A stretch of DNA of 64,000 bases. Source: an uncultured Clostridia bacterium. Its GTDB lineage: Bacteria > Bacillota > Clostridia > Christensenellales > Borkfalkiaceae. Below the pieces are notes generated by a model. The model was not told the DNA's origin. It searched no databases and saw only the letters and a list, made by a program, of their open reading frames with translations. Shown here one piece after another: positions 49,182 to 57,023 of the stretch. Numbering within the stretch: position 1 is the stretch's first letter; every line of letters begins with the position of its first letter. The stretch spans positions 1-64,000 of the forward strand of contig CAKQSB010000005.1 of the NCBI GenBank assembly GCA_934271735.1, in the 5' to 3' direction. Both the position numbers and the translations under genes were made by a program.

Positions 49182-49763
49182 TCAAAGTTCGAGTTCGTCG
49201 AGAGTTTTTTCGAAACTCGGAAGTATGTTCTCTATAAAATACTTTACCGCTTTATCGTCGATCGACAAAATATCTTTACCGATGCTGTCTTTGGCTTTCA
49301 AAAACTCCTTATTGCCGCTTTTGACTTCCTCAACGCATTTGATATACGCGGCGATACGGTCGGCGGCTTTCATTATTTTATGCTCTTCCGTTCTTTTGTC
49401 GTCAAGAATAAACTCCCTGTAACTCGGTTTAAGCTCTTCCGGAAGTTTGTCGATAAGTTTTTCGCAAGCAAGCGTTTCCAAATCCTTATAAGCGGTGTTT
49501 ATCTGCGAATTGAAGTACTTTATAGGTGTGGGTAAATCGCCCGTTATGACCTCGCTCGCCTCGTGATAAACGGCAAGACACATAACCTTATATTCGTCCA
49601 CGTTCCCGCCGAACATTTTGTTTTTTATAAGAGCTATCGCGTGGGCGATTTCCGCAACCTGAAGACTGTGTTCCATTATGTTCTCTTCCGTTGTGGAGTG
49701 CATAAGCGCCCAACGCTTTATGTATTTCATTCTCGATAAATAAGCAAAAAAATCGTAATCCAT
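49182..49763 (-). CDS. HD-domain 5'-deoxynucleotidase, YfbR-like
   Basis: A 193-residue HD hydrolase. FFAYLSRMKYIKRWALM (Arg-Trp substrate segment), NIMEHSLQVAEIA with the first His, YHEASEVITGDLPTPIKYFN with the His and acid residues, and KAADRIAAYI with the distal Asp match YfbR, which removes phosphate from deoxynucleoside monophosphates. Length is close to the E. coli enzyme. The gene is single. Confidence 0.9.
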   Translation of the reverse strand: MDYDFFAYLSRMKYIKRWALMHSTTEENIMEHSLQVAEIAHAIALIKNKMFGGNVDEYKVMCLAVYHEASEVITGDLPTPIKYFNSQINTAYKDLETLACEKLIDKLPEELKPSYREFILDDKRTEEHKIMKAADRIAAYIKCVEEVKSGNKEFLKAKDSIGKDILSIDDKAVKYFIENILPSFEKTLDELEL

Positions 49764-49778
49764 AGTAATTATTCCTAT

Positions 49779-49805
49779 AAAAAATGCCGTCGTTCGGCGG
49801 CATTT
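49779..49805 (-). terminator. Terminator beyond the MITE-like element
   Basis: Minus strand AAATGCCG (49798-49805) pairs with CGGCATTT (49782-49789), followed by TTTTTTAT. It probably ends the transcript of the leucine-rich lipoprotein gene, with the MITE-like element now lying in its 3' UTR. Confidence 0.75.
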
Positions 49806-49809
49806 CTGT

Positions 49810-49963
49810 TATGCCGGTCAAGAATATAACGAACCGTGGTCTTGCGGTGCATTTTTGACAAAAGCGAACGCAGACGTACTATATGTACTTTAAGCGAGCA
49901 TTTGACAAAAAGTGCGGAAATTGCGGCGTTTTGGCATAGTTCGTAATATTTTTAGCCGGTATA
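49810..49963. mobile_element. MITE-like element with about 26-bp terminal inverted repeats
   Basis: Left end TATGCCGGTCAAGAATATAA, then CGAAC (from 49810); right end, read on the minus strand, TATACCGGCTAAAAATATTA, then CGAAC (from 49963). The two ends agree at about 20 of 26 positions. The element is 154 bp, has no open frame, and the inside has related GCATTTTTGACAAAA and GCATTTGACAAAAA segments around a small palindrome. Both ends carry TA, as for Tc1/mariner (IS630)-type insertions. No transposase is in the window. Confidence 0.6.
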
Positions 49964-49974
49964 ATATCTTCAAA

Positions 49975-50673
49975 TCAAAGTTTTTGAGTTAAACGTTCAA
50001 CCGAAACGCCGTTTAAACGAGCTTGTTCGTCGATAACGAAATCGATCGTATCTCCGCAGCCGTAGAACGGAGGATTAACCCCTATTCCGCCCGCGGTAAG
50101 CGTTGCGGGAATATACACGTAAGTCAGCGCCGAGCAGTCCATAAACGCATAGTCGCCGATGGTTTCGACGGCGGAAAGCTCTACGCGGAGAATTCTCGAG
50201 GACCTAAAAGCGTAAGCCTCGATATTTTTTACGCATCTGCCGAAATAAACTTCCGTAAGAGCCGTACAATCGGAAAACGCGCTGTGACCGATCGTGAGCG
50301 CGACGCCTTTATCTTCCCCCGAAGCGATCGTAACGTTGGAAAGTTTGGTAAGTCCGCCGAAAGCGTCCGTACCGATTTTCTCGTAACCGTAAGGGATAAT
50401 TACTTTTACAAGTTTTGTAAACGCCTTGAAACCCGCGTCCGCAACGGCGATAACCTTTTTGCCGTTATATTCGGTCGGGAGTTTCAATGTTTTAGGATAT
50501 TCCTCTTCGGCTGCGTTTGCCGCAACGGAATAACATTCGTTCCCCTCGCTGTCTGTAATTCTTACAAAACTGAAATACTTCTCGTCCGAAGTCGGCAAAC
50601 CCGACGACAGACAGGAGCATAACCCCATAAGCGCGAACGCTATACAGAAAAGAATCGAAACAAGCCTTTTCAT
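49975..50673 (-). CDS. BspA-type leucine-rich repeat lipoprotein
   Basis: 232 residues from the ATG at 50673 (AGAGGT upstream). Signal peptide MKRLVSILFCIAFALMGLCSC with a lipoprotein-type cysteine. Then four or five LRR_5 units, for example FKAFTKLVKVIIPYGYEKIG, AFGGLTKLSNVTIA, AFSDCTALTEVYFG and AFMDCSALTYVYIP. BspA-like repeats are surface binding modules in gut bacteria, with unknown ligand. The MITE-like element sits 11 bases after the stop. Confidence 0.88.
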   Translation of the reverse strand: MKRLVSILFCIAFALMGLCSCLSSGLPTSDEKYFSFVRITDSEGNECYSVAANAAEEEYPKTLKLPTEYNGKKVIAVADAGFKAFTKLVKVIIPYGYEKIGTDAFGGLTKLSNVTIASGEDKGVALTIGHSAFSDCTALTEVYFGRCVKNIEAYAFRSSRILRVELSAVETIGDYAFMDCSALTYVYIPATLTAGGIGVNPPFYGCGDTIDFVIDEQARLNGVSVERLTQKL

Positions 50674-50873
50674 ATCATACCTCTGTTTTTCTTTATATGC
50701 CCAAAAATAACACGAATCGCAGACCGACGGCGCATTATAATTGTCTATCGTAATCAATTATAACACGAAAATAAACAAAATACAAGTCTATTTGATTTAT
50801 TTTTTTACTTACGTTAAATTTTAAGGAGAAATCGTAAGTTTATCAAAGCCCAAAGAAACGGCATTTAATACCT

Positions 50874-51680
50874 TTAAACGTCTATCGAGTACTTATATAC
50901 TTCGGATTTCGGCAAATCCCTGTCCTTTGCCACGGTCTTAATCGCCTCTTTTTTGTCGAGTCCGCTGTTCATATAATATAAAATATGCTCTTTTATCGGG
51001 AGTTTTGACAAGATATTCTCTTCCGCTTTGCCGCCCTCGACGATAATAACGTACTCTCCTTTGGGCGTATCTTCTTTCAGCTCCTCGCCGAGCATAATTC
51101 TTTCCACGCCCTCGTGGATTTTTGTTATCTCCTTGCAAACCGCCGCTTTTCTCGCGCCGAAAGATGAATAAAGCGTTTCGAGATCGGCTTTGAGATCGTG
51201 CGGGGCAGAATAGAAAATAAGCGTCATATCGAGATTTTTATATTTTACAAGCAGTTCTTCCCTGTCCTTTTTCTTGCTCGGCAAAAAACCGATAAAAGCA
51301 AATCTCGAAGCGGAAAGCCCCGATAAAATGAGAGCGGGAACAAATGCCGTCGCGCCGGGGATAACCGTATATTCCAAGCCGTTTTCTCTTAAAATCGTCG
51401 AAAGGACATTGCCGGGATCGGATACGACGGGCGTGCCCGCATCCGTTATCACGGCGATATTTTTGCCGCTTTTCAGCTCCTCTATGAGTTTTTCGGCGGC
51501 AACCGTCTCGTTGAATTTATGATATGCGACGAGCGGCTTTTTTATTTCGTAATGATTTAAAAGTTTTAAAGACGTTCGCGTGTCCTCGCAAGCGATTATG
51601 TCGACCGACTTTAACACCTCAAGCGCGCGAAGGGAGATATCTTTGAGATTTCCGACGGGCGTCGAAACAAAATACAACAT
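50874..51680 (-). CDS. rsmI: 16S rRNA (cytidine-1402-2'-O)-methyltransferase RsmI
   Basis: A 268-residue SAM-dependent methyltransferase of the tetrapyrrole-methylase fold. LYFVSTPVGNLKDISLRA, CEDTRTSLKLLNHYEIKKPL, ITDAGTPVVSDPG and SGLSASRFAFIGFLPSKKKDR are diagnostic. Its place after trmN6 in a ricT-trmN6-rsmI run matches Bacillus order. Confidence 0.96.
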   Translation of the reverse strand: MLYFVSTPVGNLKDISLRALEVLKSVDIIACEDTRTSLKLLNHYEIKKPLVAYHKFNETVAAEKLIEELKSGKNIAVITDAGTPVVSDPGNVLSTILRENGLEYTVIPGATAFVPALILSGLSASRFAFIGFLPSKKKDREELLVKYKNLDMTLIFYSAPHDLKADLETLYSSFGARKAAVCKEITKIHEGVERIMLGEELKEDTPKGEYVIIVEGGKAEENILSKLPIKEHILYYMNSGLDKKEAIKTVAKDRDLPKSEVYKYSIDV

Positions 51681-51689
51681 AGTTTTTCC

Positions 51690-52370
51690 TTAATTTTTAA
51701 TATTTTCCGCCACGAAAAATTGCGGTTTTATCCCTTTTCTGCCTTCGATAAGGAATAAATAAGGTTTTTCGGACTGCCCGCTCGTGACGAACTGAAGCTT
51801 CACCGGTTCGAGACCGTTGTTTCTCATCGCATAAATTAAATCCGCAAGTCGTTCCGTTCTCTGACACATACAAAGTCTGCCGCCGTTTTTAAGTTTTTTC
51901 GCGGCGATTTCTACGATTTCGTCGAGCGTTATCGTTATTTCGTGTCTGCAAACGGCGATATGGTCATCGGGATTTCTTTCTCCGCCGTTAAGCTTTTTAT
52001 AGGGCGGATTGCAAAGAATAATCGAGAAAAAGCCGTTAAATTCTTTCGGAATATCCTGAAGCGGACAATTGAAACATTCGATTTTGTCTTCTAAATCGTT
52101 ATATTTAACGGTTTTTTCGGCTAAATCGTGCAAACATTTCTGCAATTCGAACTCGTAAACCTTTTTGACGGTTTTATGAAGCGCATAATAATGAATACCT
52201 ACGATTCCCGATCCGGAACAAAAATCCGCAGCGACGTCGCCTTTTTTAAAGGACGCAAATTTCGAAAGCAACACGGAATCGCTCGAAAAGCGATAAAGCG
52301 TTTTATTCTGTATTATTTTAAGCCCGTCGATCAGAAGATCTTCGAGCGTTTCGTTTTCGTTTAATTGCAT
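51690..52370 (-). CDS. tRNA1(Val) adenine-37 N6-methyltransferase-like (TrmN6/YabB)
   Basis: A 226-residue class I methyltransferase. LIIDGLKIIQNKTLYRFSSDSVLLSKFA is close to the TrmN6 start (the family reads the same way at this place), DFCSGSGIVGI is the SAM loop, and the catalytic NPPY appears in LCNPPYKKLNGG. It likely methylates A37 of tRNA Val or a related base. Nine bases before rsmI. The start has no clear ribosome site. Confidence 0.9.
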   Translation of the reverse strand: MQLNENETLEDLLIDGLKIIQNKTLYRFSSDSVLLSKFASFKKGDVAADFCSGSGIVGIHYYALHKTVKKVYEFELQKCLHDLAEKTVKYNDLEDKIECFNCPLQDIPKEFNGFFSIILCNPPYKKLNGGERNPDDHIAVCRHEITITLDEIVEIAAKKLKNGGRLCMCQRTERLADLIYAMRNNGLEPVKLQFVTSGQSEKPYLFLIEGRKGIKPQFFVAENIKN

Positions 52371-52412
52371 TTCGTAATTTTCTGTAATTTCAGATTATTT
52401 TCCGTAATTTTT

Positions 52413-52447
52413 AAAAAGCGGCTGTCGCATTCACAGCGACAGCCGCT
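52413..52447 (-). terminator. Ferredoxin terminator
   Basis: Minus strand AGCGGCTGTCGC (52436-52447) pairs perfectly with GCGACAGCCGCT (52417-52428), followed by TTTTT. It separates the ferredoxin from trmN6. Confidence 0.92.
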
Positions 52448-52457
52448 TCTCCGTTTT

Positions 52458-52628
52458 TTACTCTTCTACGGGAGCTCCCACGGGACAAGTACCCGCGCAA
52501 GCGCCACAGCTGATGCAAGTATCGGCATCGATTACATACTGAGTGTCGCCTTCCGAAATAGCAGCTACGGGGCAATTCTCAGCGCATGCGCCGCACATAA
52601 TGCACGCGTCAGTAATTTTATAAGCCAT
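52458..52628 (-). CDS. 2[4Fe-4S] ferredoxin
   Basis: A 56-residue clostridial-type ferredoxin, a soluble low-potential electron carrier. Both cluster motifs are intact: CIMCGACAENCP (residues 9-20) and CISCGACAGTCP (38-49), each C-x2-C-x2-C-x3-CP, with pseudo-twofold symmetry. The ATG at 52628 has GGAGG upstream. It lies between ricT and trmN6, has its own extended -10 promoter and its own terminator, and would be highly expressed. It implies an anaerobic metabolism. Confidence 0.97.
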   Translation of the reverse strand: MAYKITDACIMCGACAENCPVAAISEGDTQYVIDADTCISCGACAGTCPVGAPVEE

Positions 52629-52710
52629 AGTTTTTTACCTCCGATTTATTTTTAATTTGTTTCGCGCGTTCGGCAAAGTTTTTCGCCCGCCTGCGCGTTT
52701 TTACCACTGT

Positions 52711-52716
52711 ATTATA
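52711..52716 (-). promoter_or_regulatory. Extended -10 promoter of the ferredoxin gene
   Basis: Minus strand TGC-TATAAT (-10 at 52711-52716) about 80 bases before the ATG; the -35 is poor. The leader contains a GC-rich hairpin around 52670-52700. Confidence 0.55.
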
Positions 52717-52805
52717 GCACAAACGATAGATTTTGTATATGGTTTTTCGATAAAATTTATATGTTTTTTATTAAATTTTTTCGGTTAGTCGTTTTAACAA
52801 GAAAG

Positions 52806-53684
52806 TCAATCCAAAAGATCTTTTATTTCTCTCAATTCTTCCTGTGAAGGCTGGTCGTCGTCCTTAGACGTATTCTTTTTGAACTTTATGTCGGCGAGCG
52901 GGAAATCTTTATAAGCAAAACTTCCGTCCGAGTTCGATGTTTTAACCTTTACGATGAATTTGAGCATATTGTTGGAAACGACGGTCGCTTTCCCCTCCGG
53001 GGTCATAACCTCGCTGCCCACTTTCGGCATTTTTCTGAACGCTTCGCTGTAATGCTCGTTCTCGTACTCCAAACAACACATAAGTCTGCCGCAAAGTCCG
53101 CTTATCTTCGTTGGATTAAGCGAAAGCCCTTGAGTTTTTGCCATTTTTATCGTTACTTTCCGGAAATCCGGCATACAGCTCGCGCAGCAGCAAACTCTGC
53201 CGCACGGCGCAATTCCGCCTAAAATTCTCGTTTCGTCTCTTATACCGACCTGACGAAGTTCTATTCTTATATGGAAAGCCGAAGCAAGGTCTTTTACGAG
53301 TTCTCTGAAATCTATTCTGCCCGCGGCGGTGAAATAAAACACCACTTTTCCGCCCTCGAAAGCGAATTCCGCGTCGATAAGCTTCATCTTAAGCCCTCTC
53401 GCCTCGATTTTTTCGTTTGCGAGCTTCATCGCGTCGCCAACTTTGGCTTCGTTTCTCTTCACTCTGGCTTCGTCTTCCGGCGTGGCTCTTCTCATTATCG
53501 GTTTCAACGGCTGAACGATTTTGTCATCCGAAACTTCTCCGGGAGGTGTAAGCACCTTTCCGTACTCGACCCCTCTCGCCGTTTCGACAATCACTCCGTC
53601 GCCCTTTTTTAATGCCATTTTGACCGGATTGAAAAAGTACACCTTTCCGGAATGTTTAAATTTTATGCCTACAACTTCTGCCAT
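52806..53684 (-). CDS. ricT: RicT (YaaT), PSP1-domain protein of the RNase Y regulator complex
   Basis: A 292-residue PSP1-domain protein. PSP1 core VVGIKFKHSGKVYFFNP, GDGVIVETARGVEYGKV, and the cysteine cluster GGIAPCGRVCCCASC and GLCGRLMCCLEYE characteristic of RicT, which with RicA and RicF carries iron-sulfur clusters and steers RNase Y mRNA cleavage. It overlaps the end of holB by 16 bases, as in the tmk-holB-ricT order of Bacillus. Confidence 0.95.
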   Translation of the reverse strand: MAEVVGIKFKHSGKVYFFNPVKMALKKGDGVIVETARGVEYGKVLTPPGEVSDDKIVQPLKPIMRRATPEDEARVKRNEAKVGDAMKLANEKIEARGLKMKLIDAEFAFEGGKVVFYFTAAGRIDFRELVKDLASAFHIRIELRQVGIRDETRILGGIAPCGRVCCCASCMPDFRKVTIKMAKTQGLSLNPTKISGLCGRLMCCLEYENEHYSEAFRKMPKVGSEVMTPEGKATVVSNNMLKFIVKVKTSNSDGSFAYKDFPLADIKFKKNTSKDDDQPSQEELREIKDLLD

Positions 53685-54610
53685 TTATATTTTTCTCCTA
53701 ATATCGACAACAATATTCCGTCTGCCACCATAGTCGTGTTGGCGTTGAAATATATCGCGCGTTCCTTTTCGGTGAGCATATCCGCTATCGCAATGAGCGC
53801 GCCCGTCGTGTAACCGTTTTCCTTAGCTTTCGCTTTATCTTTAACAAGGAGTTTCGCCACTTCGCTTTTAAGTATCGCGACGAAATCCTTTAAATTGTCT
53901 TTGTTTATTTTGCTCGCATACACCGCGACTTCTTTGGACGAGCGCATAGAAAACAACACGTCGTCGCAGAAAATTCTCAGCTTTTCGATTTCTCCGTCCT
54001 GATAGGATTTGATAACGCTCCCGATTTTTCCGCCGCCGAGCGCAATTGCCGATTCCCTCTTTTTAGCATCGGGATATTCTCCCTTCAACACATCTTCGAT
54101 TTCGCTATCCGAAAACGGCGGAATGTCGAGCCTTTTAACCCGTGATTTTACCGTGGGAAGAATTGTCGCGTCGGACGAAGCGCCTATTAAAATGCACACG
54201 TTTTCGGGCGGCTCTTCCAGGGTTTTGAGTATTTTGTTCTGCGCTTCGGCAGTCATATTTTCCGCCCCGCACAAAACGAAAAGCCGCAAGTCGTTTTCGA
54301 TCGGCTTGACTATCGTTTTCGAAACGAGATCGTCGCTGTCCGCGGTTTTGATTTTGTCGCCGTCTTTCGGGTAAAAATCGCAGTCCGCGTAAGCTTCCTT
54401 TTCGATAAGTCTGCAAGGACGGCAACCCCCGCACGCGTCGCCTTTTTCGCACATAACGAGCTTAGCGAAAATCTTCATATAAGATTTAAGCATTATCGCG
54501 TCCGGGCAAACGATAAGGTATGCGTGGCTGAGTTCCCCGCGCTGTTTGTCGCCACGGATAATCCTGTACGCATTGGTATTTTTTATCAGTTTTTCCGCAA
54601 TTCCGTTCAC
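53669..54610 (-). CDS. holB: DNA polymerase III delta' subunit
   Basis: A 313-residue clamp-loader subunit starting with GTG (AAAGG upstream). SHAYLIVCPD near 28, a zinc-type CGGCRPCRLIEKEAYAD (C-x2-C in a longer Cys cluster), and the conserved AQNKILKTLEEPPENVCILIGAS segment. The P-loop is degenerate, as usual for delta'. Between tmk and ricT. Confidence 0.93.
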   Translation of the reverse strand: MNGIAEKLIKNTNAYRIIRGDKQRGELSHAYLIVCPDAIMLKSYMKIFAKLVMCEKGDACGGCRPCRLIEKEAYADCDFYPKDGDKIKTADSDDLVSKTIVKPIENDLRLFVLCGAENMTAEAQNKILKTLEEPPENVCILIGASSDATILPTVKSRVKRLDIPPFSDSEIEDVLKGEYPDAKKRESAIALGGGKIGSVIKSYQDGEIEKLRIFCDDVLFSMRSSKEVAVYASKINKDNLKDFVAILKSEVAKLLVKDKAKAKENGYTTGALIAIADMLTEKERAIYFNANTTMVADGILLSILGEKYKWQKL

Positions 54611-54623
54611 TTGACAGCTACCT

Positions 54624-55268
54624 TTATCTGATTATTTTTCTGTCTCTTAAAACGTTTAAAACGTCTTCGAATACTTTTTCCACGCTTTGTTCCGCGTCTA
54701 TCGCCGCTATTCTTTCGGGAAAGTCCTCGAGCTGCTTTTTATAACCCTCGTAAACTTTCTCGTGAAATTCTCTTCCGCTTTGCTCTATTCTGTCGTTTTT
54801 ATCCGCGCCGCCTTTTCTCAAAAACGCTCTTTCGGGCGTGATATCGAAAAACAACGTCACGTCGGGCATGCAATACTCTATCGGATAAGAATTGATTTTG
54901 TCGACAAAATCTTTTCCGAGTCCTCTCGCGTAGCCCTGATAAGCCACTGACGAATCGATAAATCTGTCGCACACGACGATTTTTCCGTTTTTCACCGACG
55001 GAATTATTACCTCTTTTACAAGTTGCGCGCGAGCGGCGGCATACAAAAGAGCCTCCGTCTCGTCGGTTTCTTCTTTATTTGCGGCGTCCAGAATTATCTC
55101 GCGGATCTTTTCGGAAATTTTCGTTCCGCCGGGTTCGCGGGTGAAAACGCAATCGTATCCGTTTTCGGTGAGATAATCGGTCAAAAGTTTAAGCTGCGTT
55201 GATTTTCCCGAGCCGTCGCCGCCCTCGAGCGAAATAAACGCGCCGCGTATGTTATTGTTAGTCTGCAT
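54624..55268 (-). CDS. tmk: Thymidylate kinase
   Basis: 214 residues from the ATG at 55268. FISLEGGDGSGKSTQLKLL (P-loop), TREPGGTKISEKIREIIL, DRFIDSSVAYQGYARGLG and the lid region are standard. It phosphorylates dTMP for DNA synthesis. The start overlaps the upstream gene by 11 bases and has no clear Shine-Dalgarno sequence, so translation is probably coupled. Confidence 0.96.
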   Translation of the reverse strand: MQTNNNIRGAFISLEGGDGSGKSTQLKLLTDYLTENGYDCVFTREPGGTKISEKIREIILDAANKEETDETEALLYAAARAQLVKEVIIPSVKNGKIVVCDRFIDSSVAYQGYARGLGKDFVDKINSYPIEYCMPDVTLFFDITPERAFLRKGGADKNDRIEQSGREFHEKVYEGYKKQLEDFPERIAAIDAEQSVEKVFEDVLNVLRDRKIIR

Positions 55269-56289
55269 AATAGCTGAATGTTTTAATCGCGTCCGCAATC
55301 ACTGCAAGAGATTCGTAGTTTAAATCGGGCTGATCTTTTTCGAAATTAAACACAGACAAAACAAGTCCGTCCGAACGTCTCACGGGTTCTTTATCGCCTT
55401 TTTCGTTCTCGGTATACTCCCAGAAATACCATATATCCGAGAGTTTTTCCTTTCCGGAATTCTCGGTTTCCATAGCTTTTTGATTGAGTTTATACAAATC
55501 TATTCCGTAAGGAACATGTTCTTTTTTATATTCTTCCGACGGCGCGAAATCGCAGTACCAGTACAAATCAACCCCGTCCGCGTCGGCTTTTGCTATCGCT
55601 TCGACGACGGTGAGATAATTGCTCCGAAGAGTTTTTATTCTTTCGATTTCGTTTTTAACGCCCTGAGCTTTCTGCTCCGCGGTTCTGTAAGTTTTCTTAT
55701 AGTTGCCCGCCTGCTTCACTCTCACGGAAAGAAAATAATCTTCCACGGCTTTTTCGTCAACTTCGCCGTTTGTTAAAAATCTCTCGAGATACTTTTTCGC
55801 GGAAACGAGGTATTCGTCGAACGAGGTAAGGTAACTGTTGTTCACGACCGACTGAGCCGTTTCGTTTACTTTTGTTTTCGTAACGCCGTTTTCGTCCTTT
55901 TTAACGGTTCCGTCCTCGTTTTTGACTTCTTCGCGCTTACCGTTGAAAATAATCACGTCGCCTTCTTTCGTGGCCGATTTAAGCGATAACATATAAAGCG
56001 CGGAATAGTTTCCCGCCGCCGTTACCGCGCTTACGCTCGTTTCGAGTACGTCGTAAGAAAGCTTGTTCTCGTTCTTGAGTTTTCCGATCATCTCGTAAGG
56101 ATAATTTTCTTTGAAACTAACCCCGTCGAATATCACGAAATAAAACTGCTCGCCGACGGTTGCGCGTGTGGCGCATGTCGTGAATAGCAAAACCCACACG
56201 GCGATTGCCGCGACGATTGCGATAATTATCTTAATAAGATCATACGAAATAAGGTTTCCGAAACGCTTTTTTGTTATTTTTATATCCAT
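55258..56289 (-). CDS. Membrane-anchored extracytoplasmic protein of unknown function
   Basis: A 343-residue protein with one N-terminal membrane helix (about 19-40, IIIAIVAAIAVWVLLFTTCA) and a large outer domain rich in Lys, Glu and Tyr, with a coiled-coil-like stretch (RTAEQKAQGVKNEIERIKTLRSNYL) near 205-230. I do not recognise a family. It lies between greA and tmk, 12 bases after greA and overlapping tmk. No ribosome site is clear. The tight overlap with the essential tmk may keep it in the lineage. Confidence 0.75.
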   Translation of the reverse strand: MDIKITKKRFGNLISYDLIKIIIAIVAAIAVWVLLFTTCATRATVGEQFYFVIFDGVSFKENYPYEMIGKLKNENKLSYDVLETSVSAVTAAGNYSALYMLSLKSATKEGDVIIFNGKREEVKNEDGTVKKDENGVTKTKVNETAQSVVNNSYLTSFDEYLVSAKKYLERFLTNGEVDEKAVEDYFLSVRVKQAGNYKKTYRTAEQKAQGVKNEIERIKTLRSNYLTVVEAIAKADADGVDLYWYCDFAPSEEYKKEHVPYGIDLYKLNQKAMETENSGKEKLSDIWYFWEYTENEKGDKEPVRRSDGLVLSVFNFEKDQPDLNYESLAVIADAIKTFSYYAD

Positions 56290-56301
56290 ATCCGGGGCGC
56301 G

Positions 56302-56772
56302 TCAGGCTAATATCTCGAGGATTTTTACTTGATAAGTGCATTTAGGAGCTTTTACGGTTACAACCTCGCCGAGTTTTGCTCCGACAAGGGCTTTACCTAA
56401 AGGACAATCGTTAGAAATTCTTTTTTCGGCAATATTAGCTTCTGTCGTTCCGACGATTTCGTATGTGGTTTCCTCGTTCATATCGATATCGAGAATCGAA
56501 ACCTTGTTTCCGACGTTTACTACGTCGTGTTCGCCGTCCGATTTGATGATTTCGGCGATTTTAAGCTTTGCCTCGATTTCGACTATCTCGCCCTCGATTC
56601 TCGCCTGCTCGTTTTTCGCCGCGTCGTATTCCGCGTTTTCGGACAAGTCGCCGAAGTCTCTCGCGACTTTAATTCTCTCGGTAATTTCGGGACGTTTAAC
56701 GAATTTCAATTCTTCAAGTCTCTTCTCGAGTTGCTTATATCCTTCTTCGGTAAGTATTACTTTTTCGCTCAT
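56302..56772 (-). CDS. greA: Transcription elongation factor GreA
   Basis: A 156-residue factor that rescues backtracked RNA polymerase by stimulating transcript cleavage. The N-terminal coiled coil has the tip acidic pair in ARDFGDLSENAEYDAAK, and the C-terminal part has CPLGKALVGAKLGEVV. Length is standard. Ribosome site AAGGAG. Confidence 0.97.
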   Translation of the reverse strand: MSEKVILTEEGYKQLEKRLEELKFVKRPEITERIKVARDFGDLSENAEYDAAKNEQARIEGEIVEIEAKLKIAEIIKSDGEHDVVNVGNKVSILDIDMNEETTYEIVGTTEANIAEKRISNDCPLGKALVGAKLGEVVTVKAPKCTYQVKILEILA

Positions 56773-56900
56773 TTAAGTTGCTCCTTTCGTCTCTTGCGTT
56801 TTGCTTTTTCAAGACGTTTTTCGGCTTTTACGCCGTTTAAATATAATTTTAATTCCGGTTTTAACCGCCGTTGTTATTTTCGGTTAGTCCGATTGCCCTT

Positions 56901-56929
56901 TTTATACCGTACAAGGTTATGCCGGACAA
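56901..56929 (-). promoter_or_regulatory. greA promoter
   Basis: Minus strand: -35 TTGTCC (56924-56929), 17-base spacer, -10 TATAAA (56901-56906). A related TTGTCA lies one 15-base step upstream, so two imperfect copies of a 15-base unit (ACAAGGTTATGCCGG) carry the promoter elements. Confidence 0.5.
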
Positions 56930-56952
56930 AGTTATGTCTGACAAAAATAATA

Positions 56953-56986
56953 TGTTTGCCTTCCCCTAAAATCAAGGGAAGGCAAG
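56953..56986 (-). terminator. Terminator of the 1328-residue protein gene
   Basis: Minus strand CTTGCCTTCCC (56976-56986) pairs with GGGGAAGGCAAA (56955-56966), followed by a T-rich stretch about ten bases on. Confidence 0.7.
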
Positions 56987-57023
56987 CGATATGATTTCAA
57001 GATTACGTTTTTATTGCGTTTAA

